Positions 28,044 to 36,763 of a DNA stretch of 64,000 bases are shown here, piece after piece (position 1 is the stretch's first letter; each line of letters starts with the position of its first letter). The stretch comes from Salinirubellus litoreus (lineage in GTDB: Archaea; Halobacteriota; Halobacteria; Halobacteriales; Haloarculaceae), in the NCBI RefSeq assembly GCF_037335815.1, contig NZ_CP147841.1:3720001-3784000 (forward strand), given 5' to 3'. A program made the translations under genes and the position numbers. The notes below the pieces were generated by a model. The model did not search any database. It was not told the origin of the DNA and saw nothing but the letters and a program-made list of their open reading frames with translations.

Positions 28044-28361
28044 ATGGCCCTCCCCGCAGTGCTCGGAGTCCCAGATTCGACACTCGGTATACTTCTTGGA
28101 CTCGCCTGGTTGGTCGTTCTCGTTTTCGCCGTGTACCAATACGCGAACGGCAATCGATCACAGGAGCAGTTCTATATGGTGGCGTGTATGGGTTCGTTCT
28201 GGCTGGCGTACAGCCTGTTACAGGTTTCAACTGCTGTCCCGGGGACAGCAGAGATCGGTGTCGTGAGTCTCGCTGCTGGATCGTTCCTCGTTGGTGTCGT
28301 TACCGGTCTGCGATGGCGAGAAAGCCGCCGTTCGGACACCGAGAACGACGTAGCTGTATGA
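28044..28361 (+). CDS. Small membrane protein, three helices
   Basis: 105 residues (MALPAVLGVPDSTLGILLGL...). Three hydrophobic segments with a polar loop (QYANGNRSQEQFYM) and a charged tail. Resembles single-subunit haloarchaeal proteins of unknown role. A TATA-like ctttaagtc lies about 45 nt upstream. Confidence 0.7.
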   Translation: MALPAVLGVPDSTLGILLGLAWLVVLVFAVYQYANGNRSQEQFYMVACMGSFWLAYSLLQVSTAVPGTAEIGVVSLAAGSFLVGVVTGLRWRESRRSDTENDVAV

Positions 28362-28485
28362 GACTGTCTATTTCGGGGCACATGTTCCACAGACATATCG
28401 ATTGTGGATACCTATTGATTGAGTTCTGTGGGAATTCTCAACAGCTGACAAAGTTTGGCGTGGGCAGATACGTAGCGGTATGTCC

Positions 28486-28680
28486 CTATCCAGAATAGGA
28501 TCTTAAAACGACCATGACAGCAAATGCGCTAATTGCGCCCAGTAATCCGACTTCGACCGAGGAGTTGCCGAGGGCGACGAGTCCGATCAATGTGCCGATG
28601 GCGATGGCGAGACCAGATGCGAGAGGGCTACTGGTCACAATATCTCGTTTTCTGCCGACACAGGTGACGCTTTCGAGCAA
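28486..28680 (-). CDS. Very small membrane protein
   Basis: 64 residues with two hydrophobic stretches (ASGLAIAIGTLIGLVALGNS and VEVGLLGAISAFAVMVVL). The first 15 residues look less native, so the true start may be an internal alternative codon. Unrecognised; included because the helices are clear and it fits the series of small membrane genes. Confidence 0.5.
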   Translation of the reverse strand: MLESVTCVGRKRDIVTSSPLASGLAIAIGTLIGLVALGNSSVEVGLLGAISAFAVMVVLRSYSG

Positions 28681-28734
28681 GAAGTTTCAGCGACGGGGCC
28701 GTCGGGTAATTGATCGGCAAATGTTCGAGCAGAT

Positions 28735-28920
28735 TTAGCGGGCTCTTCTGATAACGAGCAATACGGCAATTCCGGCCACGGCCACACCGATAAGCGTCGG
28801 AACGAGTTGCCCAGATCCCCACTCCCAGTCCAAGAACTGCGTTCCCATGATCGCGATAAGTGCAACTAGGAGGCCGAGTGCCGTGATCCATGAGGACTGC
28901 TCTCCGTATCCGGGACCCAT
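28735..28920 (-). CDS. Very small membrane protein
   Basis: 61 residues from MGPGYGEQSSWITALGLLVA, preferred over the ATG at 28968 because the hydrophobic protein begins there. Two helices separated by TQFLDWEWGSGQLVP, ending in a basic RRAR tail. Unrecognised. Confidence 0.55.
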   Translation of the reverse strand: MGPGYGEQSSWITALGLLVALIAIMGTQFLDWEWGSGQLVPTLIGVAVAGIAVLLVIRRAR

Positions 28921-29049
28921 ACTACCGTGTTTGTTGTTGAAGAGGTATGAACTTGTTCTGTACCGCATCTAGGGGACGTAGGGACAGCTCAGCTCTTACT
29001 GTCGCATGCTCCCGGTATCGGTAAGTGAGATACCCTTCAACAGCAGGAT

Positions 29050-29250
29050 ATGCGTGACGCCCTCCACCGAGCAGCCATCGGGTCGTACGTCCTGTGGCTT
29101 CTGTTCGTCGTACTGCTCATACTCGGACAGTATATCCCGTTCCCGTTGTTGGATATCGTTCACGCTGGAGTCGTGTTTGGTGCGGCCGTTTTGACGGTCG
29201 TCGGGAGTGGTAAATTGCTTCGAAGTGGATACCGGCGAGTCACAGGCTGA
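29050..29250 (+). CDS. Very small membrane protein
   Basis: 66 residues: a short basic N-terminus (MRDALHRAAIGSY), two helices (VLWLLFVVLLILGQYIPF and IVHAGVVFGAAVLTVVGSG) and a basic C-terminus. Unrecognised. Confidence 0.6.
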   Translation: MRDALHRAAIGSYVLWLLFVVLLILGQYIPFPLLDIVHAGVVFGAAVLTVVGSGKLLRSGYRRVTG

Positions 29251-29340
29251 GATATTCGCACACCTCACGAACGGCCGTCATACCGACTCGATGTCGAAGT
29301 AATGGGGGTCGATAGGTCACCGGCGTCCTTCAACTGAAAG

Positions 29341-29688
29341 TCACGTCGAAATCCGCCCGCGTATCCGACGGTCGATCTGCCATCCCACACCGAGGCTGAC
29401 GAGTATCGCGAGTAGACCAATCCACGGGAGGACTGCTTGGTCGGAGAGGGACAACGGGATTCCGATCGCGAACAGTCCCCATTGTAGGGATTCACGCTGT
29501 TCTCCGTCTCGGTAATGCGAGACGATTGCGGGGAGGAGAAACAATCCGCCAAGCACCCCGACGGCGAAGCCCGTCGGAACCGTATAGCCACCAATCGACA
29601 CCGTTGGGGCACTAGAAATCACGAGCACTCCTCCGCCGATAAGTACGACGAGGATACCGAGACGGAGGAAGAGGTCACGGGAGGGCAT
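29341..29688 (-). CDS. Small polytopic membrane protein
   Basis: 115 residues from MPSRDLFLRLGILVVLIGGG; the ATG at 29718 adds a less native decapeptide. Four hydrophobic segments with the short external TVSIGGYTVPTG turn and a basic tail (WQIDRRIRGRIST). Unrecognised. Confidence 0.65.
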   Translation of the reverse strand: MPSRDLFLRLGILVVLIGGGVLVISSAPTVSIGGYTVPTGFAVGVLGGLFLLPAIVSHYRDGEQRESLQWGLFAIGIPLSLSDQAVLPWIGLLAILVSLGVGWQIDRRIRGRIST

Positions 29689-29763
29689 TGCCTCTTGAAG
29701 TGACGTGGCTCTTGACAAAAAAGTACGTCAGCGAGACCAATATCTACAGTCACCGTACCGTGC

Positions 29764-30807
29764 CTATTGAGCCGATTCTCGTGGCGCTGTCTGTGCGAAC
29801 GCGTAGCCGTATCCGAACGGAATGACGCCGGTACCGATTCCGATGAATACGACTAGCGGTCCGAAAAAGAGACCGACAGGACCGAGGACAGCCGAAATTG
29901 ACGCCGTTGTGAGCAAGCCGATCCCGATTGTCACTCCAGCCAGCGAAAGCCACCGCCGCTGGGCTGTGAGAACACCCGCAACGACACCGGATGCGACGAC
30001 GGCTACACTCATGGAACCGGTAACGAAGCGGGTGGCGGAGCCACTCTCGAAGAGTGCCGTTCCGACGAGCGCGATCGGAATCGCGAGTACGGCGATCGCA
30101 GCGGCTCGACGGGCGGTCAACGGGCGATCACGTGTCGGGTCGCGGTAGCGGTATGCCAGAAGCCCTAGCGCGACTGCGACGTACCCACGTCCGACTGGTG
30201 TGAGTACGAAACCGATAACGGTGCCTGCAAGCTGGGTGGCCAGTGCATCTTCGTTTTCAGGCGCGACGACGTAGTACGTCCCGTCCTGCCGGTACAATCC
30301 CGACTCGACGATTGAGCCGGTCGTGGTTCCCGTTTCGATGGCCGTTTGGACTTCGGGTGGCGCTTCTGACACCGGACGGGCGACGGAAGTGAACACTGTT
30401 TCGGGATCGGTCTGGCGCATCCGGATCGTCGCGTTCGTCGTCTCCTCATCGGTCGACAGCGTCCAGGCGTAGTAGCTTCCATTGTACCGAACGTACGGTG
30501 TCTCGATATCGTCGATCACGATGTGCAGTTCCGGCGAGAGCGTTCCGTTGTAGGTGCCGGTTGCGGCGGCGGTTCGGATCGGTTGCTGATATTGGCTGGG
30601 TGTATCCGAGAGTCGTTCGTCGAGGTCGGTCACGTTGCTCGTCGCGCGTGTGACCAGTTCCGGATTTCCTCCCGGTTCGACGGCCGTAGCCTCGTAGGTG
30701 ATCGTTGCACCACCTGCCGTTGCGTGGAAGGCGAAACTGAGAGTACTGCCGACGACGAGCAGGAGGAGTACTGCGATGGTACGGATGGAGGGGTAAGAGG
30801 GGGACAT
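29764..30807 (-). CDS. Exported-domain membrane protein with C-terminal helices
   Basis: 347 residues. A signal-anchor (IRTIAVLLLLVVGSTLSFAF) is followed by an external domain of about 170 residues rich in Thr, Asn and acidic residues (several N-x-S/T sequons such as NVT, NGT and NGS), then about five membrane helices with a conserved-looking YRYRDPTRDRPLTARRAAA cytoplasmic loop. The topology suggests a surface sensor or haloarchaeal-specific membrane protein. It is not in an obvious operon. Function unknown. Confidence 0.8.
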   Translation of the reverse strand: MSPSYPSIRTIAVLLLLVVGSTLSFAFHATAGGATITYEATAVEPGGNPELVTRATSNVTDLDERLSDTPSQYQQPIRTAAATGTYNGTLSPELHIVIDDIETPYVRYNGSYYAWTLSTDEETTNATIRMRQTDPETVFTSVARPVSEAPPEVQTAIETGTTTGSIVESGLYRQDGTYYVVAPENEDALATQLAGTVIGFVLTPVGRGYVAVALGLLAYRYRDPTRDRPLTARRAAAIAVLAIPIALVGTALFESGSATRFVTGSMSVAVVASGVVAGVLTAQRRWLSLAGVTIGIGLLTTASISAVLGPVGLFFGPLVVFIGIGTGVIPFGYGYAFAQTAPRESAQ

Positions 30808-31016
30808 GTATAGACGGTGGATGAAGGCCGTTTGAAAAGTTGTGGTTCACGAGTCGTGGTAGTTCACATAAGACGGACGAGGGGTGGTCCGAATGATGCC
30901 CCGCCCAGTGGTCGCGTTTCCCTTGACGTACTCTGGTACGTCTACTGAATGGCATATAGAGGACGAAATCGTATTGTACTGGCTGCCGAGGACTGTCACA
31001 GCGTATCGAAGCGACG

Positions 31017-31383
31017 ATGGCCTCAGACTCGTTCGTGACGTCTGTACAGGTAATACGAAAGCGCTGGGACTGACAGAATGACGAGGACTTCTCGCTGTTT
31101 GTCGAGAACTGGACGATCCGTGACCCCGACACGGGAGAGTCACTGGCGACGATTCGATCGAAGAGCAAACCCCTCGCGGCGCTCCGACACCTCGTCTCCG
31201 TCGCGAACCTCATCCCGAACAAGTACGAGATATTCGACGCCGACGGCGACCACGTCGGCGACATCGAGGGACAGTTCTCGTTACGGGACACCTACACAGT
31301 CAGTATCGACGACGCGAGCGGTGTCCCGAAAGAGGCAGTGGTCGCCGCCGCATGCATCCTCGACGCCCTCGAAAACCAGTGAG
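31017..31383 (+). pseudogene. Fragment of a LURP-one-related protein
   Basis: From 31080 the frame reads DEDFSLFVENWTIRDPDTG, then NKYEIFDADGDHVGDIEGQF, SLRDTYTVSIDDASG and AAACILDALENQ stop, which follows the repeated beta-strand pattern of haloarchaeal LURP-one-like proteins, including the usual C-terminal V-x-x-A-x-x-ILDAL ending. In the same frame an ATG at 31017 is separated from this by a TGA (31071-31073), and the family's N-terminal half is missing. Interpreted as a 5'-truncated gene with a nonsense codon. Confidence 0.5.
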
Positions 31384-31486
31384 CTGACATCCCATACATT
31401 GTGGTCCTGTCACCCCCTCCTGTTCGTTGGAGGGAGAATGTGCCCGGCCCCAACTATCTCACAGTCTCACAGTCGCAGACCCCGTG

Positions 31487-32350
31487 TCATAGACGGGACT
31501 CGACTCGCCGATGGATCTCAATTCGCCGCAAACTGTACTCGACACCGCCCGCCACGAGCAGGATACCCAGATACAGGAACCAGCCACCGAAGTAGAGCGC
31601 GTGAGGGTCCTCGACACTCGCCGTGAACTCGGCCCGTGCGTCGAGCAGAACGAACAGCGTTAGCAGCGTCGCTGGCGCGACCAGTCGGTGGCGAACGAGC
31701 AGATACAGCGGGACAGTAGCGAGGACCCACATGCCAGCAGCCCCGAAGAGATACAACGCCCACTCCCACCCACCAGAGACCGTCACGCCGAGCCTGGCGG
31801 CGAACCACACCATGGCCGCTGCGTGGAGAATCCCGCCCGTCGTTGCCACGGCTGCCGCCTGTCGACGCGACGCCGGGATCGATAGTTCCGGAACCGTCCG
31901 TCCGACGGCCGGGAAGACGTGCCACGTGCTTCGGACGACGTACTCGACGAGGCCCAGAAACAGGAACCCCACCGTCCAGACCGACGCGTTGACCATGTAC
32001 CGGACGATGTAGAGGCCGTTCTCGACGACCGTGATGCCGGTCGGCTCGGCGAGCCGTTCGAGTTCGGCGACGTCGCGAAAGGTCGGCCCCGGGGGCGTGA
32101 GTTCCATCCCAAGAACGTAGCCGGCCGTGACGACGAACGCGACAAGCGGTGCGGCGAGTCGATACCGTAGTGCGAGCCACACCGGAAGCGTCGCCACGAC
32201 GACGAGGCCCCCGTACCGCCAGACAGCCCCTAGGAGCGAGTACTCGGCCGGGCCGACTGCATAGCCGAGGTGGAGTGCGACGGCAAGCAATCCTGCTGCG
32301 TGCACCACGCCGACGACGAGGCTGATGACGAGCGGACGTCTGGAGGGCAT
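31487..32350 (-). CDS. Eight-helix membrane protein built from two homologous halves
   Basis: 287 residues. The halves align: residues 3-130 start SRRPLVISLVVGVVHAAGLL and residues 160-285 start SRRQAAAVATTGGILHAAAM. Both continue to a short motif (ATLPVWLALRYRLAAPL versus ATVPLYLLVRHRLVAPA) and end VEYVVR / VEYSLR. Each half has four helices. A single-unit relative is encoded nearby at 32893 (TAAVPLYLFARFSLLTPPLV). Fold and function are unknown. Confidence 0.8.
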   Translation of the reverse strand: MPSRRPLVISLVVGVVHAAGLLAVALHLGYAVGPAEYSLLGAVWRYGGLVVVATLPVWLALRYRLAAPLVAFVVTAGYVLGMELTPPGPTFRDVAELERLAEPTGITVVENGLYIVRYMVNASVWTVGFLFLGLVEYVVRSTWHVFPAVGRTVPELSIPASRRQAAAVATTGGILHAAAMVWFAARLGVTVSGGWEWALYLFGAAGMWVLATVPLYLLVRHRLVAPATLLTLFVLLDARAEFTASVEDPHALYFGGWFLYLGILLVAGGVEYSLRRIEIHRRVESRL

Positions 32351-32892
32351 CGTCCGGACTGTGTTGCCCAGGGATTTCGGTGTTACAGTGGTTCGAGGAG
32401 AAAGCCCACGACTTCAGTCGTGGGAGGAATCCGACAATTCCGTAACAACTATGTTGGTCTGCCCTGTCGGTTGTGGTACCGAGTCCGAGGTAAGGATATG
32501 CACGCCATCGGGCGGTAGATGAAGCCCGCTATCTCGGTCGGGGGCCGTACTGGCTCGGCCCACAACCCACCCGTGCGGTGCGACGAGTTGGGAACCTCCC
32601 GAAGTCGGGGCACGGTCTGTGACCGTGGAACCCCACGACTTCAGTCGTGGGAGGAAGTCAGCGCTCCGGAGTTTCAGTGGATTTGCGAGGCTCTGTTGAG
32701 ATTCGACTATCGTTGCGCGACGACCGGGCTGACGTGAACTCTTGATGAGTGAACCCCTGAACAGGTTCGATGTGACTCGGTACTCCGACTGACGACGAGA
32801 AACGATGCGAGATGGATGTACGGAATACACTGTCCCTTCTCGGGAAATACCCACGCCACGGACGATACCATCAATTACCCGTGTGCTGATCG
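32351..32892. other. Intergenic region containing two IS200/IS605-type hairpins
   Basis: 540 bp with no gene. It holds two identical 20-bp palindromes (next entry) and GC-rich sequence between them that resembles the region downstream of haloarchaeal tnpB genes. No transposase codons remain that I can identify with confidence. Confidence 0.45.
32405..32651 (+). repeat. Two copies of a 20-bp IS200/IS605-type terminal hairpin
   Basis: The stem cccacgact / agtcgtggg with a 2-nt loop occurs at 32405-32424 and again at 32632-32651, each followed by aggaa. The same stem occurs at 42081-42100. Hairpins of this kind form the right ends of haloarchaeal IS200/IS605 elements. These are probably solitary ends or a small deletion derivative. 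Confidence 0.6.
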
Positions 32893-33333
32893 ATGAGTAT
32901 ACGCCCTATGCCCCTCCACTCTGAACTCGCAAGCCGCCGAACGAGGCCCATCGTCGTGATTATCGGCGGCAACGTATACTCGATCCTGGTTTTGTCGTGG
33001 CTCTTCTCGTCAGGTGTGTCCATCTCCGGGCGTGGAATTGTGGCAGTTATCGCGTTGGGATATGCCTGGCTCGGGATGTTTCTGACGGCCGCCGTACCCC
33101 TGTATCTGTTCGCACGCTTCTCACTCCTCACCCCACCGCTCGTAACGCTCTGGATATTGGGGAATACGGTGTATCAGTGGCTGTACGGGGCGCACCTCCA
33201 CCCTCTCTCGTCACACCTGACCGTCTGGCCACTTCTCTTAGGCGTCACGCTGGTGATCACACTCGGGGAAACACTACTGAGAGTCGCTCTCGACCGTACT
33301 TCCGGGCGATTTGGACTTCGTCCGGCCTTCTAA
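32893..33333 (+). CDS. Four-helix membrane protein, single-unit paralogue of the 31487 protein
   Basis: 146 residues. After a short polar start come four helices; the segment FLTAAVPLYLFARFSLLTPP matches the corresponding motif in both halves of the protein at 31487-32350, and the end VTLVITLGETLLRVAL matches its repeat ends. It is therefore half the size of that neighbour. The last codons (LRPAF, stop) start a 106-bp segment that is duplicated at 39899. Confidence 0.75.
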   Translation: MSIRPMPLHSELASRRTRPIVVIIGGNVYSILVLSWLFSSGVSISGRGIVAVIALGYAWLGMFLTAAVPLYLFARFSLLTPPLVTLWILGNTVYQWLYGAHLHPLSSHLTVWPLLLGVTLVITLGETLLRVALDRTSGRFGLRPAF

Positions 33334-33420
33334 CTACCGAATTCGTGTATTACTCGTCTCGAGTCCCTGCCCAACGCTGCCACAGGTCCATGGTCCACTC
33401 GAGGAGTGTTTTCCCGGGAT
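33315..33420 (+). repeat. 106-bp duplicated segment, copy 1
   Basis: Begins acttcgtccggccttctaac (end of the membrane gene at 32893) and continues through gagtccctgcccaacgctgc. It recurs at 39899-40004 with about ten differences. It marks an old segmental duplication; no function is apparent. Confidence 0.8.
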
Positions 33421-33564
33421 CCGGCAGTATCTACTGATCCTCTTTGCTGTTTTTGGACTTCTCTGGCTTTGTTGAAATCCTATGCGTTCGACATCATCAT
33501 CGCTGAAAAAACCGTAGGTGGATGTGCGCATTCAGCACCGGCAAAGGTAGACCGTTACAGGTAG

Positions 33565-33675
33565 TTATAAGATATCGAAATACTGGAGGCCGGCAATCAG
33601 CAGGATGGCACCAATCAGTACGAGTTTCATCACCCATGATGGAACATCTTTTCGAATTCTGAAGCCCCAGTCCAT
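33565..33675 (-). CDS. 36-residue single-helix membrane peptide inside the IS
   Basis: ATG at 33675; the product has a charged N-terminus (MDWGFRIRKDVPSW) and one helix (VMKLVLIGAILLIAGL). About 28 nt upstream on the same strand is a TATA-like ttttaata, framed by inverted arms cccggct / agccggg (33687-33712 region), so it has its own leaderless promoter and possible operator. It lies between the transposase stop and the IS end. Too short for family recognition. Confidence 0.5.
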   Translation of the reverse strand: MDWGFRIRKDVPSWVMKLVLIGAILLIAGLQYFDIL

Positions 33676-33775
33676 ACGAGTCAATTATCTGCCCGGCTAT
33701 TAAAATACCAAGCCGGGTATCTGGTTAAGAGACATGATTGAATCGCCCGCTACGTGGGTAACCTCTATCGAACGT

Positions 33776-34597
33776 TCAGAGTGTCTTGTCGATGTTGTGA
33801 GTGAGACAGCAGACAACGAGTTCACGGAACTGCTTCCACCAGTACCGTGACCGGACGAATGCGCTATATTTCCGTTTGAGGCGAGAGTTCACCGTCTCAC
33901 TCTGACTACGTTGCCCGTAGAGGTCGGCGTCCAGTCGAGCATTCCACGCCCTGTGAAGTGACGAAAATTCTCGATGCTTGATGACCGGGCGAACATCCTC
34001 TTCGTGAGCTAATGCGCGAATCTTCTGGTCATCGTATCCCTTGTCGCCAAGGAGAATCGCAACATCACTGGTATTCCGCTTGATGAGCGACGGCGCAATT
34101 TGCGAGTCATGTTTTCGGGTCGTCGTCACGTGTATGTCGATGATTGCGTTCGACCTCGTGTCTACGAGGAGCGTGACTTTCAACTGCTGAATCGTCAGCT
34201 TCGTTCGCTTCGTGTAGTGTTTCGAGGCGTGACTGCGGTCGAAACCGGAGGCGTCAATCCCGACGACGCCGTTGGTCGGGAGGAGTGTGACCGAGAGGTT
34301 GAGAAGGACGCGCCAAACCGCCATATCAAGCCGATTGAATGCCTTACACAACGTCGAAGGAGAGGGGAGTTCCTCAAGATTGAGGGCGCTCCGAATCCGG
34401 GGCATCTCGATGAGTTCGTCAAGAAGCATCCGGTACGTCGTATTCTTCCGAACCTTGAGACAGAGGAGGACGATGTGTTGATGAAGTGTGTACCGCCGTT
34501 TCGAGAACTTCGACGAGTAACGAGCGACAGCTCGCCGAGCCAAGTGCATCGCTTGCTCGACGAACCGGAGTAACTGCGACTTCGGGAGGGCTTCCAT
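33776..34597 (-). CDS. IS5-type DDE transposase
   Basis: 273 residues. Begins MEALPKSQLLRFVEQAMHLA with an N-terminal helical DNA-binding region. Catalytic residues: D in VVGIDASGFDRSHAS, D in ILLGDKGYDDQKI and E in SQSETVNSRLKRKYS, the usual DDE arrangement with Y-x2-R-x3-E-like spacing. The length is normal and no frameshift is seen, so it should be active. It sits inside a correctly bounded element. Confidence 0.9.
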   Translation of the reverse strand: MEALPKSQLLRFVEQAMHLARRAVARYSSKFSKRRYTLHQHIVLLCLKVRKNTTYRMLLDELIEMPRIRSALNLEELPSPSTLCKAFNRLDMAVWRVLLNLSVTLLPTNGVVGIDASGFDRSHASKHYTKRTKLTIQQLKVTLLVDTRSNAIIDIHVTTTRKHDSQIAPSLIKRNTSDVAILLGDKGYDDQKIRALAHEEDVRPVIKHREFSSLHRAWNARLDADLYGQRSQSETVNSRLKRKYSAFVRSRYWWKQFRELVVCCLTHNIDKTL

Positions 34598-34675
34598 CCG
34601 GTCAGACTACCAGTTGAACTTGTATCTCTCTGAGGATTTCAACAGAGCCACTTCTCTGTAGACGCTTGGGTTTCC

Positions 34676-34990
34676 GTGGAACGCCCGCTCGCGATAGGTT
34701 CGCTTCAGTCAACTAAATATGAGGACGTGATCGATACCGGCCTTCTTTTCGGTAACGTGCTCGTACTGACACTCGATTTCGGTCTCATGACTCAGGACCC
34801 GCTCACAGGGGCGTTATCCAGTGTCAATCCCCACTATGTAGCTACGTTAGTACTGATTCTCGCACCGATAGGGGCGATCCTTGGAGATGGCTTCACATCG
34901 CACCTTGTTCAAGACGAGTTGATGGCAGTCTGGCTCACGATTGCTGGACTGATGATCCTTGGGACATACACTCTCTCACTTACTTCATAG
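34676..34990 (+). CDS. Membrane protein remnant or small protein next to the IS end
   Basis: 104 residues, start uncertain. The N-terminal 15 residues lie only 26 bp from the IS boundary. Three helices follow (GLLFGNVLVLTLDFGLM; YVATLVLILAPIGAILGDG; MAVWLTIAGLMILGTYTLSL). The IS insertion may have removed its natural promoter or first codons. Unrecognised. Confidence 0.5.
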   Translation: MERPLAIGSLQSTKYEDVIDTGLLFGNVLVLTLDFGLMTQDPLTGALSSVNPHYVATLVLILAPIGAILGDGFTSHLVQDELMAVWLTIAGLMILGTYTLSLTS

Positions 34991-35037
34991 GTGGACTTCA
35001 TTGAGGCTTGACTCAGGGCAGTCGTCTTGTTTCCCTG

Positions 35038-35988
35038 TCACTCAGTAATTGGATCCCACTGGGTCACATGTTCGTTGATTTGTAACTGCCCGTCCCGCCA
35101 ACGAATATACGCAAGAAGCAATAGACCACCGAGCAGTGCAAAGATGACGTGGATCAGCCCCTCCTCACCGACCCATTTGTCGGGGCCGACGAGATCGAGA
35201 ACGATGAGTTCGGGCGTGACTTGAGAGACACCGAGCCCGAAGAGTCCCTGTGAGAAATTGTAAAACACGTGAAAGCCGATCGGAAGTGCGAGATCGCCGG
35301 TAAGCACGTACACGCTCCCGAGCACCAGACCCGCTACCATGTAGTACCCATACTGACTGATGTGGGCTACCTTCCCGCCGTGTAGTGTCGCGAAGACGAG
35401 GGTGCTGAGAAGAACGGCCAGAAGTACTGCTGGCTTCCGCCCCACATATCCCGTCCCTCCTTCTGCGAGGTTCTTCAGCATGGTCGCTCGGAAAATGAAC
35501 TCTTCCCAGATTGCTGCGACAGCGATATATGCGAACGTGACGAACACCGCCGGAATGAACGGGAGGAAACCGGGGGTTTCGGCGAACTCCATCACGGTAA
35601 CCCAGCCGGCGTAAAGCGACACGATGAGAGCTCCGGCGTTGACTGCGACGCCCATCACGCTCCCAACGGTGACCGCTTTCCACCAATCGCGGTCGAACGA
35701 TAGCCCGTAGTCGACGACCGGACGTCGATCAAGGAGCCTCGTGGCGACGAGGATCCCCCCAGCGAGGACGACTATCAAGCCGCTTAGCTCGAGAAACTCG
35801 CGGATCGGGTGTTCGAATCGGGCTCGTACCGCCGTCTGGATAACCGCAAGAGACAGAAACGTCAGAACAAGCGGTAACAGCGCCCGGAGCGGGGCCCGAA
35901 GTCGTCGATCGTCGTGGTTCCAAACCGGCCAGGTAAGCCAGTAACGGACACGCCACGTCGTCCTATCTTGGGTCTCTGTGGAGGGCAT
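35038..35988 (-). CDS. CPBP-family intramembrane metalloprotease
   Basis: 316 residues from MPSTETQDRTTWRVRYWLTW; an ATG at 36012 adds eight residues. About eight helices. The CPBP (Abi/Rce1) motifs are present: EEFIFRATMLKNL (E-E-x3-R), FATLHGGKVAHIS (H) and FHVFYNFSQGL (H-x3-N). It should cleave substrates within the membrane, probably prenylated or other C-terminal signals. Its upstream region faces the ArsR-type operon at 36089. Confidence 0.88.
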   Translation of the reverse strand: MPSTETQDRTTWRVRYWLTWPVWNHDDRRLRAPLRALLPLVLTFLSLAVIQTAVRARFEHPIREFLELSGLIVVLAGGILVATRLLDRRPVVDYGLSFDRDWWKAVTVGSVMGVAVNAGALIVSLYAGWVTVMEFAETPGFLPFIPAVFVTFAYIAVAAIWEEFIFRATMLKNLAEGGTGYVGRKPAVLLAVLLSTLVFATLHGGKVAHISQYGYYMVAGLVLGSVYVLTGDLALPIGFHVFYNFSQGLFGLGVSQVTPELIVLDLVGPDKWVGEEGLIHVIFALLGGLLLLAYIRWRDGQLQINEHVTQWDPITE

Positions 35989-36088
35989 ACTCGACTGGAG
36001 GGCCGGTATCACAGTAGCACCCCGGCATCGGCTTCCGACCCAGAAGTCGTGAGGGCTTTTTATTTGCTATCACTCGCAGGGAGACAGT

Positions 36089-36433
36089 ATGGACGAGGAC
36101 GGCGACGATGAACTCCTCGCGTTGCTCGACGACGAGTACGCGCGAGCCATCCTCGCCGAACTCACCACTGAACCGATGTCCGCCTCCGAACTCTGCACGG
36201 CCTGTGACATGTCCGATCCGACAGCGTACCGTCGTCTCGAACAGTTACAGGAGGCCAATCTCGTGGCCGAACAACAGACGATCGATCCCGATGGTCACCA
36301 CTACAAGCGATACGTGGCGACCGTAGACGAAGTGTCGGTCACGTTCGAAGATGGTACGTACGAGGTGACCGTGACGAGATCCACGACGAATCCGGCCGAC
36401 CGATTCACGGACCTGTTCGAGGGGTTGTCCTGA
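36089..36433 (+). CDS. Winged-helix regulator of a membrane-protein operon
   Basis: 114 residues. LLDDEYARAILAELTTEPMS followed by ASELCTACDMSDPTAYRRLE and a wing (YKRYVATVDEVSVTFEDGTY) define a haloarchaeal ArsR-like HTH. Its stop is directly followed by the ATG of the next gene, and two small membrane proteins follow, a recurrent haloarchaeal arrangement. It presumably controls this three-gene unit. Confidence 0.88.
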   Translation: MDEDGDDELLALLDDEYARAILAELTTEPMSASELCTACDMSDPTAYRRLEQLQEANLVAEQQTIDPDGHHYKRYVATVDEVSVTFEDGTYEVTVTRSTTNPADRFTDLFEGLS

Positions 36434-36763
36434 ATGCTGGACGTATTGTTACAACTACGTTCGCCATCGTCGGATCCGGTGATCGCGCTCACCGTCGTCG
36501 TCCTGACGCTGCTGTCGATCAGCCTCTCTGTCGGAATCGCCCTCGTACTTCTTCGCGGCTATCGTCGGGGGCCAGGACACCCAGGAATGCTGTATCTCGC
36601 GGTCGGGCTAATTCTGCTCACGACCGTTCCGGAACTTCTTCGGATCGGATTGCCGACTCTCACGAGTGTGGATGCCGTCGGTCGATCTGTACTCGTGAGT
36701 GGGAGTGAACTTGCCGGGCTAGGAATCATCCTCTGGACTGTCTACGGAGGCGAGTCGCAATGA
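36434..36763 (+). CDS. Small membrane protein (DUF7521-like), second gene of regulator operon
   Basis: 109 residues with four helices (VIALTVVVLTLLSISLSVGI; MLYLAVGLILLTTVPELLRI; region 75-95) and a short RGYRRGPGHPGM basic loop. It starts immediately after the regulator's stop and overlaps the next ATG (ATGA). The pattern R-GY-RR-x-x-x-x-x-x-M-x-x-L-x-x-G-x-x-L matches the paralogous third gene, so the two are duplicates. Confidence 0.78.
   Translation: MLDVLLQLRSPSSDPVIALTVVVLTLLSISLSVGIALVLLRGYRRGPGHPGMLYLAVGLILLTTVPELLRIGLPTLTSVDAVGRSVLVSGSELAGLGIILWTVYGGESQ

Larger units (their letters stand above)
33465..34649 (-). mobile_element. Complete IS5-type insertion sequence with 8-bp target duplication
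   Basis: Terminal inverted repeats ggctttgttgaaatcct (33465) and its near-perfect complement ending at 34649 (one mismatch). An exact 8-bp direct repeat acttctct flanks the element (33457-33464 and 34650-34657), which fixes the boundaries at 1185 bp. It encodes a transposase and, unusually, a separate tiny membrane protein downstream of it. A truncated relative lies at 39650-39898. Confidence 0.85.

Noticed and set aside
30884..31081. 65-codon plus-strand frame before the LURP-like fragment
   Set aside because: No family and mixed composition; it may be part of the decayed gene's upstream region.
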